Below, one piece after another: positions 44,706-53,963 of a stretch of 64,000 nt of DNA (within the stretch, counting starts at the first letter, position 1; the number at the start of each line of letters is the position of its first letter). This DNA is from Bradyrhizobium erythrophlei (GTDB taxonomy: Bacteria; Pseudomonadota; Alphaproteobacteria; Rhizobiales; Xanthobacteraceae): positions 372,001-436,000 of the forward strand of contig NZ_LT670818.1 in NCBI RefSeq assembly GCF_900129505.1, in the 5' to 3' direction. The position numbers and the translations under genes are program-made. The notes beneath the pieces are model-generated. The model was not told where the DNA came from. It searched no databases and saw only the letters and a program-made list of their open reading frames with translations.

Positions 44706-45752
44706 TTGACCCAAATTCAACCCAGAAAACCGTTCCTCGAAGTGCTTTCCGGCAATCGCCAGCCGGTACCGCCGATCTGGATGATGCGGCAGGCCGGCCG
44801 CTATCTGCCGGAATACCGCGAAGTGCGCGCCAAGGCGGGCGGCTTTCTCGACCTTTGCTTCACGCCGGAATTCGCCGCCGAAGTCACGCTGCAGCCGATC
44901 CGCCGTTTCAATTTCGACGCCGCGATCATTTTCTCCGACATCCTGGTCATTCCCTACGCGCTCGGCCGTTCGGTGCGCTTCGAGGTCGGCGAAGGCCCCC
45001 GGCTCGATCCACTCGACACGCCGGAAAAGGTCGAAACGCTGGCGGCCAAGGCCGACTTCGGCATGCTGGAGCCGGTGTATGAGGCGCTCCGCCGCGTGCG
45101 CCGCGAACTCGATCCGAAGATTGCGCTGATCGGCTTCTGCGGCGCGCCCTGGACGGTCGCGACCTATATGGTGGCAGGCCACGGCACGCCGGATCAGGCG
45201 CCGGCGCGGATGATGGCCTATTCGCAACCCGCCGCATTTGCGAAAATCATCGACGCGCTGGTCGAGAATTCGGTTCAATACCTGCTCGGGCAACTCGCAG
45301 CCGGCGCCGACGTGCTGCAGATCTTCGACACCTGGGCCGGCGTGCTGCCGCCGCGCGAATTTGCGCGCTGGTCGGTCGAGCCGACCAGGCGCATCGTCGC
45401 AGGCGTCCGCGCCAAAGTGCCTGACGCAAAGATCGTCGGCTTTCCCCGAGGCGCCGGCGCGCTGCTGCCGGGATATGTGGAGGCGACCGGCGTCGATGCC
45501 GTCAGCATCGACTGGGCCGCCGAGCCGTCGCTGATCCGCGAGTGCGTGCAAACCAAAGTCGCGGTGCAGGGCAATCTCGATCCGCTGGTGCTGATCGCGG
45601 GAGGCGCTGCGCTCGATGCCGCGGTCGATGACGTGCTGGCGAATTACGCAAAAGGCCGGCTGATCTTCAACCTCGGCCACGGCATCCAGCCGGAAACCCC
45701 GATCGCGCATGTCGAGCAGATGCTGACGCGGGTGCGCGCGTTTAAGGAATGA
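44706..45752 (+). CDS. hemE: Uroporphyrinogen decarboxylase
   Basis: 348 residues from a TTG start. It removes the four acetate carboxyls of uroporphyrinogen III to give coproporphyrinogen III in heme synthesis. Motifs include [19 protein letters not shown] near the N-terminus, the active-site Asp in [14 protein letters not shown], and [13 protein letters not shown]. The open frame extends upstream through gene-free DNA but homologues start near [13 protein letters not shown]. It converges with hemC across a repeat. Confidence 0.93.
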   Translation: MTQIQPRKPFLEVLSGNRQPVPPIWMMRQAGRYLPEYREVRAKAGGFLDLCFTPEFAAEVTLQPIRRFNFDAAIIFSDILVIPYALGRSVRFEVGEGPRLDPLDTPEKVETLAAKADFGMLEPVYEALRRVRRELDPKIALIGFCGAPWTVATYMVAGHGTPDQAPARMMAYSQPAAFAKIIDALVENSVQYLLGQLAAGADVLQIFDTWAGVLPPREFARWSVEPTRRIVAGVRAKVPDAKIVGFPRGAGALLPGYVEATGVDAVSIDWAAEPSLIRECVQTKVAVQGNLDPLVLIAGGAALDAAVDDVLANYAKGRLIFNLGHGIQPETPIAHVEQMLTRVRAFKE

Positions 45753-45767
45753 ACATCAAGCTAAGAA

Positions 45768-45871
45768 TGTCGTACCCGCGAACCCAAGGTATCCAGTAAT
45801 CGCCAGCGACGGCGATAGAACCGAAAGGCCGCGGCGTACTGGATCATCCGCCTTCGCGGATGATGACGAGG
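45768..45871. repeat. Dispersed repeat, family B (between hemE and hemC)
   Basis: Blocks GTCGTACCCGCGAACCC, GGTATCCAGTAATCGCC, GGCGATAGAACCGAAAGGCC, GGATCATCCGCCTTCGCGG and ATGATGACGAG, in the family B order. It lies between two convergent genes and could form a bidirectional terminator-like hairpin. Confidence 0.6.
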
Positions 45872-45897
45872 GTATTTGCTGGGGCACCCTCGAGCCA

Positions 45898-46881
45898 TCA
45901 CACCGGCCGGCTACGGTCGATGATCCCGGCTGCCCCCCCGGCCAGGAGTTCGAGCCCGACGGCGCGGCCGAGCTCGCGCGGGCGGTCGGCGGGTCCGGAG
46001 CGCGAGACCTCGATGAACAGGCCGCCGGCTTCGTCGAGCACCGAGGCGGTCAGCGACATCTGCGTACCGTCGATCGAGGAAAATCCAGCGATCGGCGAAT
46101 TGCAATGGCCGTTGAGCACCCACAGCACCTCGCGTTCGGCGTCGGCGCTTTGATGCGCGGCGGCATCGTCGATGGCCGACAGGATGCGGCGCGTCTGCCA
46201 ATCCTGCGCGGCGCATTCGACAGCAACAATGCCCTGGCCAACCGCCGGCAACATTTCCGCAAGCGAAAATTCGTAGGCGATGCGGTTCGCGAAGCCGACG
46301 CGCTGCAGCCCCGAGCGCGCCATGATCAGCGCGTCCGCGGGGCCGACCGCACCGCCGCCGGGCAGCCGCTGCATCTCGCAATTATCGAGCTTGCGGACGC
46401 GGGAGTCGGCGGCGCCGCGATAATGAATCACCTCGACCTCCGGAAACAGCCGCCGCGCATAGGCCGCGCGCCGTACCGCATTGGTGCCGATCTTGAAGCC
46501 CTTGCCGTGCGATCGCCTGAGATCGTCGATCGAAACGCCGGCGCGCAGCACCAGAACGTCGCCGGGCGGATCGCGCGACAATGTCGCGCCGATCACCAGC
46601 CCCGGGGTGTCTTCATTGCCCGGCATGTCCTTGAGCGAGTGCATCGCGGCCTGCAACTCGCCGGACACGACCGCCTGGCGGATTTCGGCGACGAACGCGC
46701 CGCCCTTGCCGCCGTGCTGCAAGAGCTTGCTGGTCTGATCGGAATCGCCCGTGGTCTCGAACTTGACAATCTCGACCTCGAGGCCGGGAACGGCCGCGGT
46801 CAGCCGCCTTGCGATTTCTTCGGTCTGGACCAGCGCCATCACGCTCTTGCGCGTGCCGATCTTGATGCGAATTGCCGCCAT
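45898..46881 (-). CDS. hemC: Hydroxymethylbilane synthase (porphobilinogen deaminase)
   Basis: 327 residues. It polymerises four porphobilinogen units to hydroxymethylbilane, using a dipyrromethane cofactor attached to a cysteine. That Cys is in LNGHCNSPIAGFSSIDG. The N-terminal IKIGTRKSVMALVQTEEIARRL and MHSLKDMPG are further hallmarks. It faces hemE tail to tail, so two successive heme-pathway steps are paired here. Confidence 0.95.
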   Translation of the reverse strand: MAAIRIKIGTRKSVMALVQTEEIARRLTAAVPGLEVEIVKFETTGDSDQTSKLLQHGGKGGAFVAEIRQAVVSGELQAAMHSLKDMPGNEDTPGLVIGATLSRDPPGDVLVLRAGVSIDDLRRSHGKGFKIGTNAVRRAAYARRLFPEVEVIHYRGAADSRVRKLDNCEMQRLPGGGAVGPADALIMARSGLQRVGFANRIAYEFSLAEMLPAVGQGIVAVECAAQDWQTRRILSAIDDAAAHQSADAEREVLWVLNGHCNSPIAGFSSIDGTQMSLTASVLDEAGGLFIEVSRSGPADRPRELGRAVGLELLAGGAAGIIDRSRPV

Positions 46882-47132
46882 TCACTTTCCCTTCGCCACG
46901 CACGACCGCGGCACTTTTCCGACCGGTACATAAGGCCAGCCGATGCCCGAATGCAAATGAATGGCGGCCTCCCGCACCGCCGCCTCCCTGCACAACCGCC
47001 TCAGCGGCCTCTTCTAAATCCGAATTTAAGTTTCTCAAATCCAATTTAATGGCGGACGAGATACCCGGCCCTTACGCTGTAACTGACGAGAACATCCTGG
47101 CACTGGATGCCCCCAAAACAATGAGCCGAACG

Positions 47133-47378
47133 ATGAAGATAAAATGCTTTCTGGCGGCACTGCCGCTCACGTTATCGCTCGCAATGTCAGCCGCGGCCGA
47201 GGCGCACACGAGGCCGATCAGCGCTCCGCCCCAGGCCTATGGAATCGTCGGCCGCGAGGTTGCCGCGCCGTCCTGGAGCGCCGCCTGTATGACGGACCAC
47301 GGCCCCAGCGACTGCGGCGAGCCGATGTGGATCTATGGCAGCCCCGGCGCGATCGCAAGATACCGCAGCGCGTTCTGA
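47133..47378 (+). CDS. Small exported hypothetical protein
   Basis: 81 residues from the ATG at 47133 (one at 47121 is also in frame). The signal peptide MKIKCFLAALPLTLSLAMSAAAEA is followed by a short mature part with two cysteines in WSAACMTDHGPSDCGEPMW, probably a disulfide in the periplasm. No homologue is recognised. It is convergent with the GMC oxidoreductase gene. Confidence 0.6.
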   Translation: MKIKCFLAALPLTLSLAMSAAAEAHTRPISAPPQAYGIVGREVAAPSWSAACMTDHGPSDCGEPMWIYGSPGAIARYRSAF

Positions 47379-47394
47379 TCCTGGTTGAATTCGG

Positions 47395-49029
47395 CTAGGC
47401 ATCCTGCAGGATCATATCGGCGGCCTTCTCCGCGATCATGATGATGACGGCGTTGGTATTGCCAGACACCAGATCCGGCATGATCGAGCCGTCGACGACG
47501 CGCAGGCCCTCCAGCCCACGTACCCGCAAGCGCTGGTCGACGACCGCCAGCGGATCGCTGCCCATCCGGCAGGTCGAGGTCGGATGATAGATCGTGCTGC
47601 CGCGCTGACGGCAATAGTTCAGGAGTTCTTCGTCGCTCGAGACCTTGGCGCCGGGGTCAACCTCGTCGACCACGTAGGGCTTGAGCGCCGGCGCGCGCAG
47701 GATTTTGCGCAAGATCTTCAGGCCTTCGACATTGGTGGTACGGTCGACTTCGGTTGCGAGATAGTTGATCCGTATTTCCGGCGGCGCCGCGGGATCGGCG
47801 CTCCTGATGCGCAGCGAGCCCCGGCTCTCGGGCCGTAGCTGGCAAACGGACGCGGTGAAGCCGGAGAACGAATGCAGCTTCTCGCCCATCTTGTCGGTCG
47901 AGAACGGCAGGAAGTGGATCTGGACGTCGGGCGTCGAAAGCCGCGGATTGGTCTTGAAGAACGCGCCCGACGTGCCGGCCGCGATCGACAGCGGCCCGGT
48001 GCGGAAGGCCGCATAGCGCAGGCCGGCCATTACCTTGCGGGCCGGCGAGTTGACGATGTCGTTGAGCGTGATGCGCTGCGTGCAACGCATCACCACGCGG
48101 ACCTGCAAATGATCCTGCAGGTCGTTGCCGACGCCTGCTGCGTCGAGCACGACATCGATGCCGTGACCGCGCAGCAGCTCCGCCGGACCGACGCCGGAGA
48201 GTTGCAGCAATTGCGGCGAGTTGTAGGCGCCGCTGCAAACCAGGATTTCCTTGCGCGCCCGCGCGGTCCGCAACGCGCCTTCCTTCCGATATTCGACCGC
48301 GACCCCACGGCGCCCTTCGAACAGGATGCGCTGCGCCAGCGCCGCGGTTTCAATATGCAGGTTGGTCCGGCTCTTGGCGGGGCGAAGATAGGCCACCGCG
48401 GTACTGGCCCTTCTGCCGTGCCGCGTCGTGGTCTGGAAATATCCGGCGCCTTCCTGTGTCGCGCCGTTAAAATCCGCATTTTTGGGAATGCCGGTCTCGG
48501 CGGCCGCTTCGATGAAGGCCGCGGAGAGCGGGTCGGCGTGGCTCAACTCCGATACCGGCAGCGGGCCGCCGACGCCGTGGAATTGGTCGGCGCCGCGCGC
48601 CTGATCTTCGGCCTTCTTGAAATAGGGCAGCACGTCGTCGTAGCCCCAACCATGATTGCCGCGCTGGCGCCAGCGATCGTAATCCTCATGCTGGCCGCGG
48701 ACGTAAAGCAAGCCGTTGATCGAACTCGATCCCCCCAGCACCTTGCCGCGCGGCTGAAACACCGTTCGTCCGTCCAGCCCCGGCTCGGGTTCGGTCTGGT
48801 ACATCCAGTTGACGGTCTTTTCCTTGAACAGCCGGCCATAGCCGAGCGGCACGTGGATCCAGACATTGGTGTCCTTCGGGCCGGCTTCGAGCAGCAGCAC
48901 CGAATGCCTGCCGTCGGCGCTCAGGCGGTTGGCCAGCACGCATCCGGCCGAGCCTGCGCCCACAATGATGTAGTCGAATTCCGGGGTCTCGGCGGAGCCG
49001 TGAGCCGCGGATGGAGCTTTGTTGTTCAT
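47395..49029 (-). CDS. GMC-family FAD oxidoreductase (choline-dehydrogenase-like)
   Basis: 544 residues from the ATG at 49029; an ATG eleven codons upstream is also in frame. The N-terminal FAD motif DYIIVGAGSAGCVLANRLS, GMC signature 1 (GKVLGGSSSINGLLYVRGQ) and signature 2 (GAYNSPQLLQLSGVGP) are clear. The catalytic His is in TIYHPTSTCRMG and VVDGSIMPDLVSGNTNA ends the protein. It oxidises alcohols of unknown identity. There is no betaine aldehyde dehydrogenase nearby, so a choline substrate is not supported by context. Confidence 0.9.
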   Translation of the reverse strand: MNNKAPSAAHGSAETPEFDYIIVGAGSAGCVLANRLSADGRHSVLLLEAGPKDTNVWIHVPLGYGRLFKEKTVNWMYQTEPEPGLDGRTVFQPRGKVLGGSSSINGLLYVRGQHEDYDRWRQRGNHGWGYDDVLPYFKKAEDQARGADQFHGVGGPLPVSELSHADPLSAAFIEAAAETGIPKNADFNGATQEGAGYFQTTTRHGRRASTAVAYLRPAKSRTNLHIETAALAQRILFEGRRGVAVEYRKEGALRTARARKEILVCSGAYNSPQLLQLSGVGPAELLRGHGIDVVLDAAGVGNDLQDHLQVRVVMRCTQRITLNDIVNSPARKVMAGLRYAAFRTGPLSIAAGTSGAFFKTNPRLSTPDVQIHFLPFSTDKMGEKLHSFSGFTASVCQLRPESRGSLRIRSADPAAPPEIRINYLATEVDRTTNVEGLKILRKILRAPALKPYVVDEVDPGAKVSSDEELLNYCRQRGSTIYHPTSTCRMGSDPLAVVDQRLRVRGLEGLRVVDGSIMPDLVSGNTNAVIIMIAEKAADMILQDA

Positions 49030-49077
49030 TCTATGGCTGGCCCACGCTACCTGCGAAAACACAGTAGGCGATTGAGC

Positions 49078-49623
49078 TTATCCAGCCAAACCTGTCAACT
49101 TGGCGATGGTGGTCATGTTGCGGGCGGTGCCATCCGCCGCGGCCGGGATTTTGAGCTTCGATTTGCCGATTCCGTCGCGGTAATGGACGTAGATCTCCCG
49201 CTTGCCGAGCCGGACTTCTTCGCCGGCTCGCCCGGTGATTTGCGATAGAGCCGCCGCGGGCGGCGCTTTGTTCAAGAAGATCGCCACCGTGAGATTCGGG
49301 GCGGCCTTCGGAAACGGGTTCGCCTTGAGGACCGCGGCGAGCTCAGCGGCGGTACGGACCAGAACCCCGATGGGCTTGCCGGCGTAGTCCTTCAGGCTGG
49401 CCTCAAGCGCCGCCCTGATCCCGCCTTCGGGTTTTCCGCTCTTGAAGATCACATTGCCGCTGGCGATGAAGGTCCTGACCTCGGCAAAGCCTGCAGCCTC
49501 GCACATGGCCTTCAAGTCGTTCATCGGAAGCTTGCCGGTGCCGCCGACATTCACGGCCCGCAGCAACGCAACGAAGGTTTTCAATCCACGTCTCGCTGTC
49601 ACCCGCGCCTTGCAAGTACGCAT
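49078..49623 (-). CDS. DUF1697 family protein
   Basis: 181 residues. The typical N-terminal FVALLRAVNVGGTGKLPMNDLKAMCEAAGF followed by VRTFIASGNVIFKSG and a C-terminal ARNMTTIAKL block identify DUF1697. The ATG is directly after the stop of the upstream Cys-rich gene; a TTG at codon 15 gives a start nearer to homologues. The function is unknown and the protein is probably cytoplasmic. Confidence 0.82.
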   Translation of the reverse strand: MRTCKARVTARRGLKTFVALLRAVNVGGTGKLPMNDLKAMCEAAGFAEVRTFIASGNVIFKSGKPEGGIRAALEASLKDYAGKPIGVLVRTAAELAAVLKANPFPKAAPNLTVAIFLNKAPPAAALSQITGRAGEEVRLGKREIYVHYRDGIGKSKLKIPAAADGTARNMTTIAKLTGLAG

Positions 49624-49896
49624 CTACTGCTGGGTCGCCGAGGCCGATTGGTCGGCTGGTTTTCCGAAAACCCGGCGACAGCCTTCGCTCAGACTCGCAC
49701 GCTGCTTGCGCATACAAGCGGTAATACGTTCCACACTCGGAATTTCCGACGCACAAAGCCGAAAAACGTCGCCGGTGCAGAGACGGCGCTGATCGTCTTG
49801 GGTAAACGCGCGGCCCGTTGCTGGCAGCATTGTCAAACAAATAGCCAGACCCGTTGCGATCCCCAGATGACGAACTGTGAACAGATCAACTGGCAT
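49624..49896 (-). CDS. Small exported Cys-rich-repeat protein
   Basis: 90 residues with a signal peptide (ends near TGRA). The mature part RRLCTGDVFRLCASEIPSVERITACMRKQRASLSEGCRRVF has four cysteines with a C-x6-C-x12-C-x11-C spacing, like the short cysteine-rich (GLG1-type) repeat found in many small Bradyrhizobium proteins. It probably forms disulfides in the periplasm. Its TAG stop immediately precedes the DUF1697 ATG, so the two are probably co-transcribed. Confidence 0.65.
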   Translation of the reverse strand: MPVDLFTVRHLGIATGLAICLTMLPATGRAFTQDDQRRLCTGDVFRLCASEIPSVERITACMRKQRASLSEGCRRVFGKPADQSASATQQ

Positions 49897-50214
49897 ATAG
49901 TGTCCCCTGGATTGACCGACGTTGCGGTCGCCACCAGACGGTTGGCCGTCTTGGAATCATCCACCATGGTATCGATACCAAGGCCGATGCTTCAAGATTC
50001 TCAACCACAAGTGCACCGAAATTTTGCAACGGCGCCGGCAACGCAATTGCCGTCCCCTGATTTGGAACCGGCGTCCTTTGTCTCGGCGGTCCCGCGGGGC
50101 ATTAGAGGGTCAGGCGTTGGGGTTTCCTGGCGATTCCAGCGCCTGCGCTCATTGCGATAGCCGGAGAAAGAATGTTATTCGAGGCGAGCTTGTTGGTCGC
50201 GAACACGGTCGTCC
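49897..50214. other. Gene-free divergent promoter region
   Basis: 318 bases between the Cys-rich gene and the CAP-domain gene. There is no ORF with coding character, no repeat family and no RNA gene that I can support. It presumably holds promoters for both divergent units. Confidence 0.4.
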
Positions 50215-50751
50215 ATGAAATCACACTTCGCCATTTTGCTTTCCTTGGCTTTGCTTTTCGGCGGTCTGGCTGCCGCGGAGGCCTCACCTGCAGAGATGAT
50301 TTCCGGCTTTCGCCTGAAGCACGGCGAAGGACGCGTCGCCATCGACGCTACTCTGAATCGGATTGCGCTGGAACAGGCCAAGGCCATGGCCGCAAGAGAT
50401 AAGCTCGACCACGATGTGCTTGGATCCTTCGGTTCGCGGATCGCACCATCGAAAGCGGGGCGGGCCGCGGAAAACATTGCGTATGGCTATGACAGTTTCG
50501 AAAAGACGCTCGATCAATGGATCACCTCATCGGAACATCGAAGAAATCTCCTGCTCTCCAAGGCCTCTCGTGTCGGTGTCGCCAGCGCAACAAGCGCTAC
50601 TTCTCATCGCACCTATTGGGCCATGGAGATCGCGGGCGACTACGAACCGCCACGGCGGCTGGTCGCCGCCGGCACGAAGACGCCGCCGGCAGCCAAACGG
50701 AAGGCGTCTGTTCAATCCTGCCGGGTCAGACTCCTCGGCCTCTGTTTTTGA
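50215..50751 (+). CDS. Exported CAP/SCP-domain protein
   Basis: 178 residues. The signal peptide is MKSHFAILLSLALLFGGLAAAEA. A CAP fold follows, with ISGFRLKHGEG, KLDHDVLGSF, AAENIAYGYDSFEKTLDQWITSSEHRRNLL and TYWAMEIAG, including the conserved His of LDHD and the His/Arg of SSEHRRNLL. The tail is basic with two cysteines. Bacterial CAP proteins are extracytoplasmic; some bind lipids or act on cell walls, and the role here is unknown. Confidence 0.85.
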   Translation: MKSHFAILLSLALLFGGLAAAEASPAEMISGFRLKHGEGRVAIDATLNRIALEQAKAMAARDKLDHDVLGSFGSRIAPSKAGRAAENIAYGYDSFEKTLDQWITSSEHRRNLLLSKASRVGVASATSATSHRTYWAMEIAGDYEPPRRLVAAGTKTPPAAKRKASVQSCRVRLLGLCF

Positions 50752-50894
50752 TCGAGATCATCGAGCACAACGCACGAAGTTGAACTCTCTCCAGACTTCA
50801 ACGAATGCGCTAGCAGCCACGTACGCATTTCTGGCATGTGGCATACAAAGTGCGTTGCAGCATCTTCCCGTCGTCTGTTAGCGTTTCGCTGCTT

Positions 50895-50915
50895 CAGCGC
50901 CTTTCTGAGGCGCTG
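50895..50915 (+). terminator. Hairpin downstream of the CAP-domain gene
   Basis: A 7-bp stem CAGCGCC / GGCGCTG with a seven-base loop, about 145 bases after the CAP stop and 70 bases before the next ATG. No T tract follows. It could be a terminator, or a leader structure of the following gene. Confidence 0.3.
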
Positions 50916-50987
50916 TTGGCTCAACCGTTCACGACATGGCCAATCTGGCGATGCGTAAAGAACGGACACAACAGGGGAGGCTAAATC

Positions 50988-53243
50988 ATGGTTCGCATTG
51001 CGAGCGCGCTATCCTTGCGCGTGCCTGAATCCCACAAACGCAAACTCTCTTACTCTGGAATAGCAAGTCTTCTGGCGACCAGCATCCTGGTCGCAGCGCC
51101 CGTTGCAGCAGACGCGCGCACCACGCAGATTCAAATCCAGTCCAGAGGCACTGCCTTCGGCGGCCATTCGTTCGCCGGCGTCGGCCAATACGAATTCATC
51201 ACGGGGGTAGCGACGGGCGAGGTCAGCCCGACGAATCCGCAAAACGCTCTCATTACCGACATCCAGCTCGCACCGAGAAACACGCGCGGCAATGTCGTCT
51301 ATCAGCACAATTTTTACATTTTGCAGCCTTTGGACCCCAGCAAGGGCAACCACAAGATGATGTACGAGCCGCCGAACCGCGGCGGCAAGACATATCAAAC
51401 ACTCAACAACACGCCGGATGGCACCAACGACCCGGCCGCACTCACCGATGCGACCGAGCTTGACGACTCGTTCCTGTGGACCCGCGGCTATATCACGGTG
51501 TGGTCGGGCTGGGAAAACAACCTCGGACCGCTGTCCCCTCCCTATCCGGCGACCGGTCCCGTGGCGACGGCTTCCTTCCCGATTGCGCACGGTGCGAACA
51601 ACGCGACTCTCACCGGCCCCGGATATGAGTACATCGTAACCGGCGGCGCCACGTTCACGCTGGCTTATCCCGCCGCTTCAGGAAACCAGGGCGCGCCGGA
51701 CGCCGTCTTGACCCATCGCGTCCATCTCGACGATCCTGCCGTCGTCGTCCCGACCAGCGGCTGGGCCTATACCGACGCCACCAACACAGCGATCAAATTG
51801 ACTAGCGGGAATTTCGTCAACAATGACATTTACGAGTTCTCCTATATTGCCAAGCACCCAACGGTAAACGGATTGGGTCTTGCGGCGATCCGCGACTTCA
51901 ATTCGTTCCTGCGTTCCGCGTCACATGACGATCTCGGCGCGCCCAACCCGATCAAGGGTCACATCGACCGCATCTATACGGAGACCTCCTCGCAGCCGGC
52001 CCGGACCCTCAACGACTTCGTCCATCTCGGATTCAATGAGGATGAGAACCACAGGAAGGTTTTCGACGGAATGATGCAATGGATCGGAGCCGGCGATGGT
52101 CTCAACATGAACTACCGCTGGTCTCAGACCAAGCGCACCAACCGCAACCGTCAGGAACTCCTCTATCTCGAGGGCCTTTATCCGTTTGCGAACGTACCGA
52201 CCTACGATCCAATCTCCCGTACCAGCGACTGGCGCTACAAGAAGTGCGAGCAGACCCACACCTGTCCGCTGGCGATGGAATTCTATTCGGCCAATGAGTA
52301 CTGGGTGAAGGCCGGTTCGCTGATGAGTACCGACCCGACGGGAAAAGTCGACCTGCCGGATCATGAACTCACACGACTGTATTTGCTGTCGAGCAAGCAG
52401 CATGGCGGCGCCGGCAACCCCACGACGAAGGGCGTCTGCCAGCAGTTCCTCAATCCGCTCGACTCCGCGCCCGTCCAGCGGGCGCTGTGGACCGATCTGG
52501 ACGAGTGGTCGACGCGCGGCAGCGAACCGCCGCATTCGCAAGTGCCGAAACTCCGGGACGGCACACTTGTGCCGCCATTACCCCGCGACAGCGTGGGCTT
52601 CCCGGAGATTCCCGGCGTCACCTACACAGGCCTGAAAACAACCCGGTATCGGTTCAACCTGGGTCCGAACTTCTATCAGACCTTTGTGCCAACGATAAAT
52701 CCACCGGTCATCACGCCGCCTTACGAGGATAATCCGGCTAACGGTCCGATCTATCCGAGCTACGTGCCGAAGACCGACAAGGATGGCAACGATATCGCCG
52801 GCATTCGGTTGCCGGAGCTGACTGTGCCGCTGGCGACCTACACGGGCTGGGGATTGCGGTCCGGTGTCTGGGCGAACGACGGATGCGAGGCCTCCGGCCA
52901 ATACATCCCGTTCGCCGCGACGACGGCGGCCCGTACGGCGGCAAACGACCCGCGCCTGTCGGTTCAGGAGCGTTACCCCTCCTTTGGGTTCTACAAGACG
53001 CAGGTCGTATTGGCGGTCGACAAGCTGGTGAGGGACCGCTTCCTGATCTGCGACGACACCCAGGAAATCGTGAACCGGCTGCTGCAGGCCGGTCTTGCCG
53101 CGGGCGTACCCGCACCAGGCGCAAACGAGAGCACGTCTGCTCCCGATCCGGTTCCCGCGTGCCAGGGACGGATGCCGCCTCGCTATCACTATCATCATGT
53201 CTACGAGCGTGATGGGGATGGAAACGATCATGGCTCGCACTAG
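50988..53243 (+). CDS. Large exported alpha/beta-hydrolase-domain protein (Abhydrolase_10-like)
   Basis: 751 residues with a signal peptide (cleavage near ADA, about residue 43). The layout of an N-terminal beta-rich part (TTQIQIQSRGTAFGGHSFAGVGQYEFITGV), a middle section with YEPPNRGGK and a long C-terminal part containing RDFNSFLR and GFNEDENHRKVFDGMMQWIGAG is the pattern of the alpha/beta hydrolase domain family (PF20091-like); the family call is from memory. The tail is His-rich (HYHYHHVYERDGDGNDHGSH). A strong ribosome-binding site (AGGGGAGG) precedes the ATG. The substrate is unknown. Confidence 0.7.
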   Translation: MVRIASALSLRVPESHKRKLSYSGIASLLATSILVAAPVAADARTTQIQIQSRGTAFGGHSFAGVGQYEFITGVATGEVSPTNPQNALITDIQLAPRNTRGNVVYQHNFYILQPLDPSKGNHKMMYEPPNRGGKTYQTLNNTPDGTNDPAALTDATELDDSFLWTRGYITVWSGWENNLGPLSPPYPATGPVATASFPIAHGANNATLTGPGYEYIVTGGATFTLAYPAASGNQGAPDAVLTHRVHLDDPAVVVPTSGWAYTDATNTAIKLTSGNFVNNDIYEFSYIAKHPTVNGLGLAAIRDFNSFLRSASHDDLGAPNPIKGHIDRIYTETSSQPARTLNDFVHLGFNEDENHRKVFDGMMQWIGAGDGLNMNYRWSQTKRTNRNRQELLYLEGLYPFANVPTYDPISRTSDWRYKKCEQTHTCPLAMEFYSANEYWVKAGSLMSTDPTGKVDLPDHELTRLYLLSSKQHGGAGNPTTKGVCQQFLNPLDSAPVQRALWTDLDEWSTRGSEPPHSQVPKLRDGTLVPPLPRDSVGFPEIPGVTYTGLKTTRYRFNLGPNFYQTFVPTINPPVITPPYEDNPANGPIYPSYVPKTDKDGNDIAGIRLPELTVPLATYTGWGLRSGVWANDGCEASGQYIPFAATTAARTAANDPRLSVQERYPSFGFYKTQVVLAVDKLVRDRFLICDDTQEIVNRLLQAGLAAGVPAPGANESTSAPDPVPACQGRMPPRYHYHHVYERDGDGNDHGSH

Positions 53244-53269
53244 ACCATAAATTTCCGTCTCAATAAGCG

Positions 53270-53296
53270 CGGGTGGCGAATGGGTTTCGCCACCCG
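53270..53296 (+). terminator. Intrinsic terminator after the large hydrolase
   Basis: A perfect 11-bp stem CGGGTGGCGAA / TTCGCCACCCG with a five-base loop, 26 bases after the stop codon. The T tract is poor (AATTGCAGTTG), so it may depend on the strong stem. Confidence 0.65.
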
Positions 53297-53438
53297 AATT
53301 GCAGTTGGGGGCCTCAACCCTTTCCCGGATGCGCGGTCACGATATCGTAAGGCACACAACCCGTTGGCCGCTGTTTTATTTCCTATCCGGTGTATATTTC
53401 CCACGCTTGGCTGACAGACGAACGCGTTGGAGGCTCAC

Positions 53439-53963
53439 ATGCGGTTCCTTGCGGTGATCGGCGCACTGGCAATCCTGGTCGGCATCGGTGCGACGCTGTT
53501 CTTTTTCGGAGGTTTTTACAGTGTCGCGGGCACCGCCGAAGACCCGGCCATTGTCACCTGGGCACTGACCCGAGTGCGCACCGCCTCGATCAACCGCAAT
53601 GCCAGCGACCAGCCGCCGGCCTCCATCAATATCAGTGATGCCGCCACCGTACAGGCCGGCGCCAAGGCGTTCGCCGCGCGTGGCTGCGCCAATTGCCATG
53701 GCGCGCCGGGCGTCAACTGGGCCAAATTCTCCGAAGGCCTGCATCCCGATCCGCCGGACTTGAAGGACGTCGTCGGTGAACTCTCCCCGGCGCAAATGTT
53801 CTGGGTGGTGAAGAACGGCATCAACATGACGGGCATGCCGAGCTTCGCACAGGCCGGCGTCAAGGACGATGAGATCTGGTCGATCGTCGCGTTCCTGAAG
53901 AAGCTGCCGGTCTCGGAAGCCGACTACAAGGCCTGGACGGTGCAACCGGCCGCGTCGCATTGA
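53439..53963 (+). CDS. Membrane-anchored c-type cytochrome
   Basis: 174 residues. One N-terminal membrane segment (MRFLAVIGALAILVGIGATLFFFGGF) serves as an anchor. The haem site is CANCH in AARGCANCHGAPG, and the axial Met lies in NMTGMPSF, as in class I cytochromes c. The start is the ATG with GGAGG six bases upstream. It could deliver electrons to an oxidase or dehydrogenase; no partner is next to it. Its 3' end overlaps the convergent membrane-protein gene by 40 bases. Confidence 0.85.
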   Translation: MRFLAVIGALAILVGIGATLFFFGGFYSVAGTAEDPAIVTWALTRVRTASINRNASDQPPASINISDAATVQAGAKAFAARGCANCHGAPGVNWAKFSEGLHPDPPDLKDVVGELSPAQMFWVVKNGINMTGMPSFAQAGVKDDEIWSIVAFLKKLPVSEADYKAWTVQPAASH

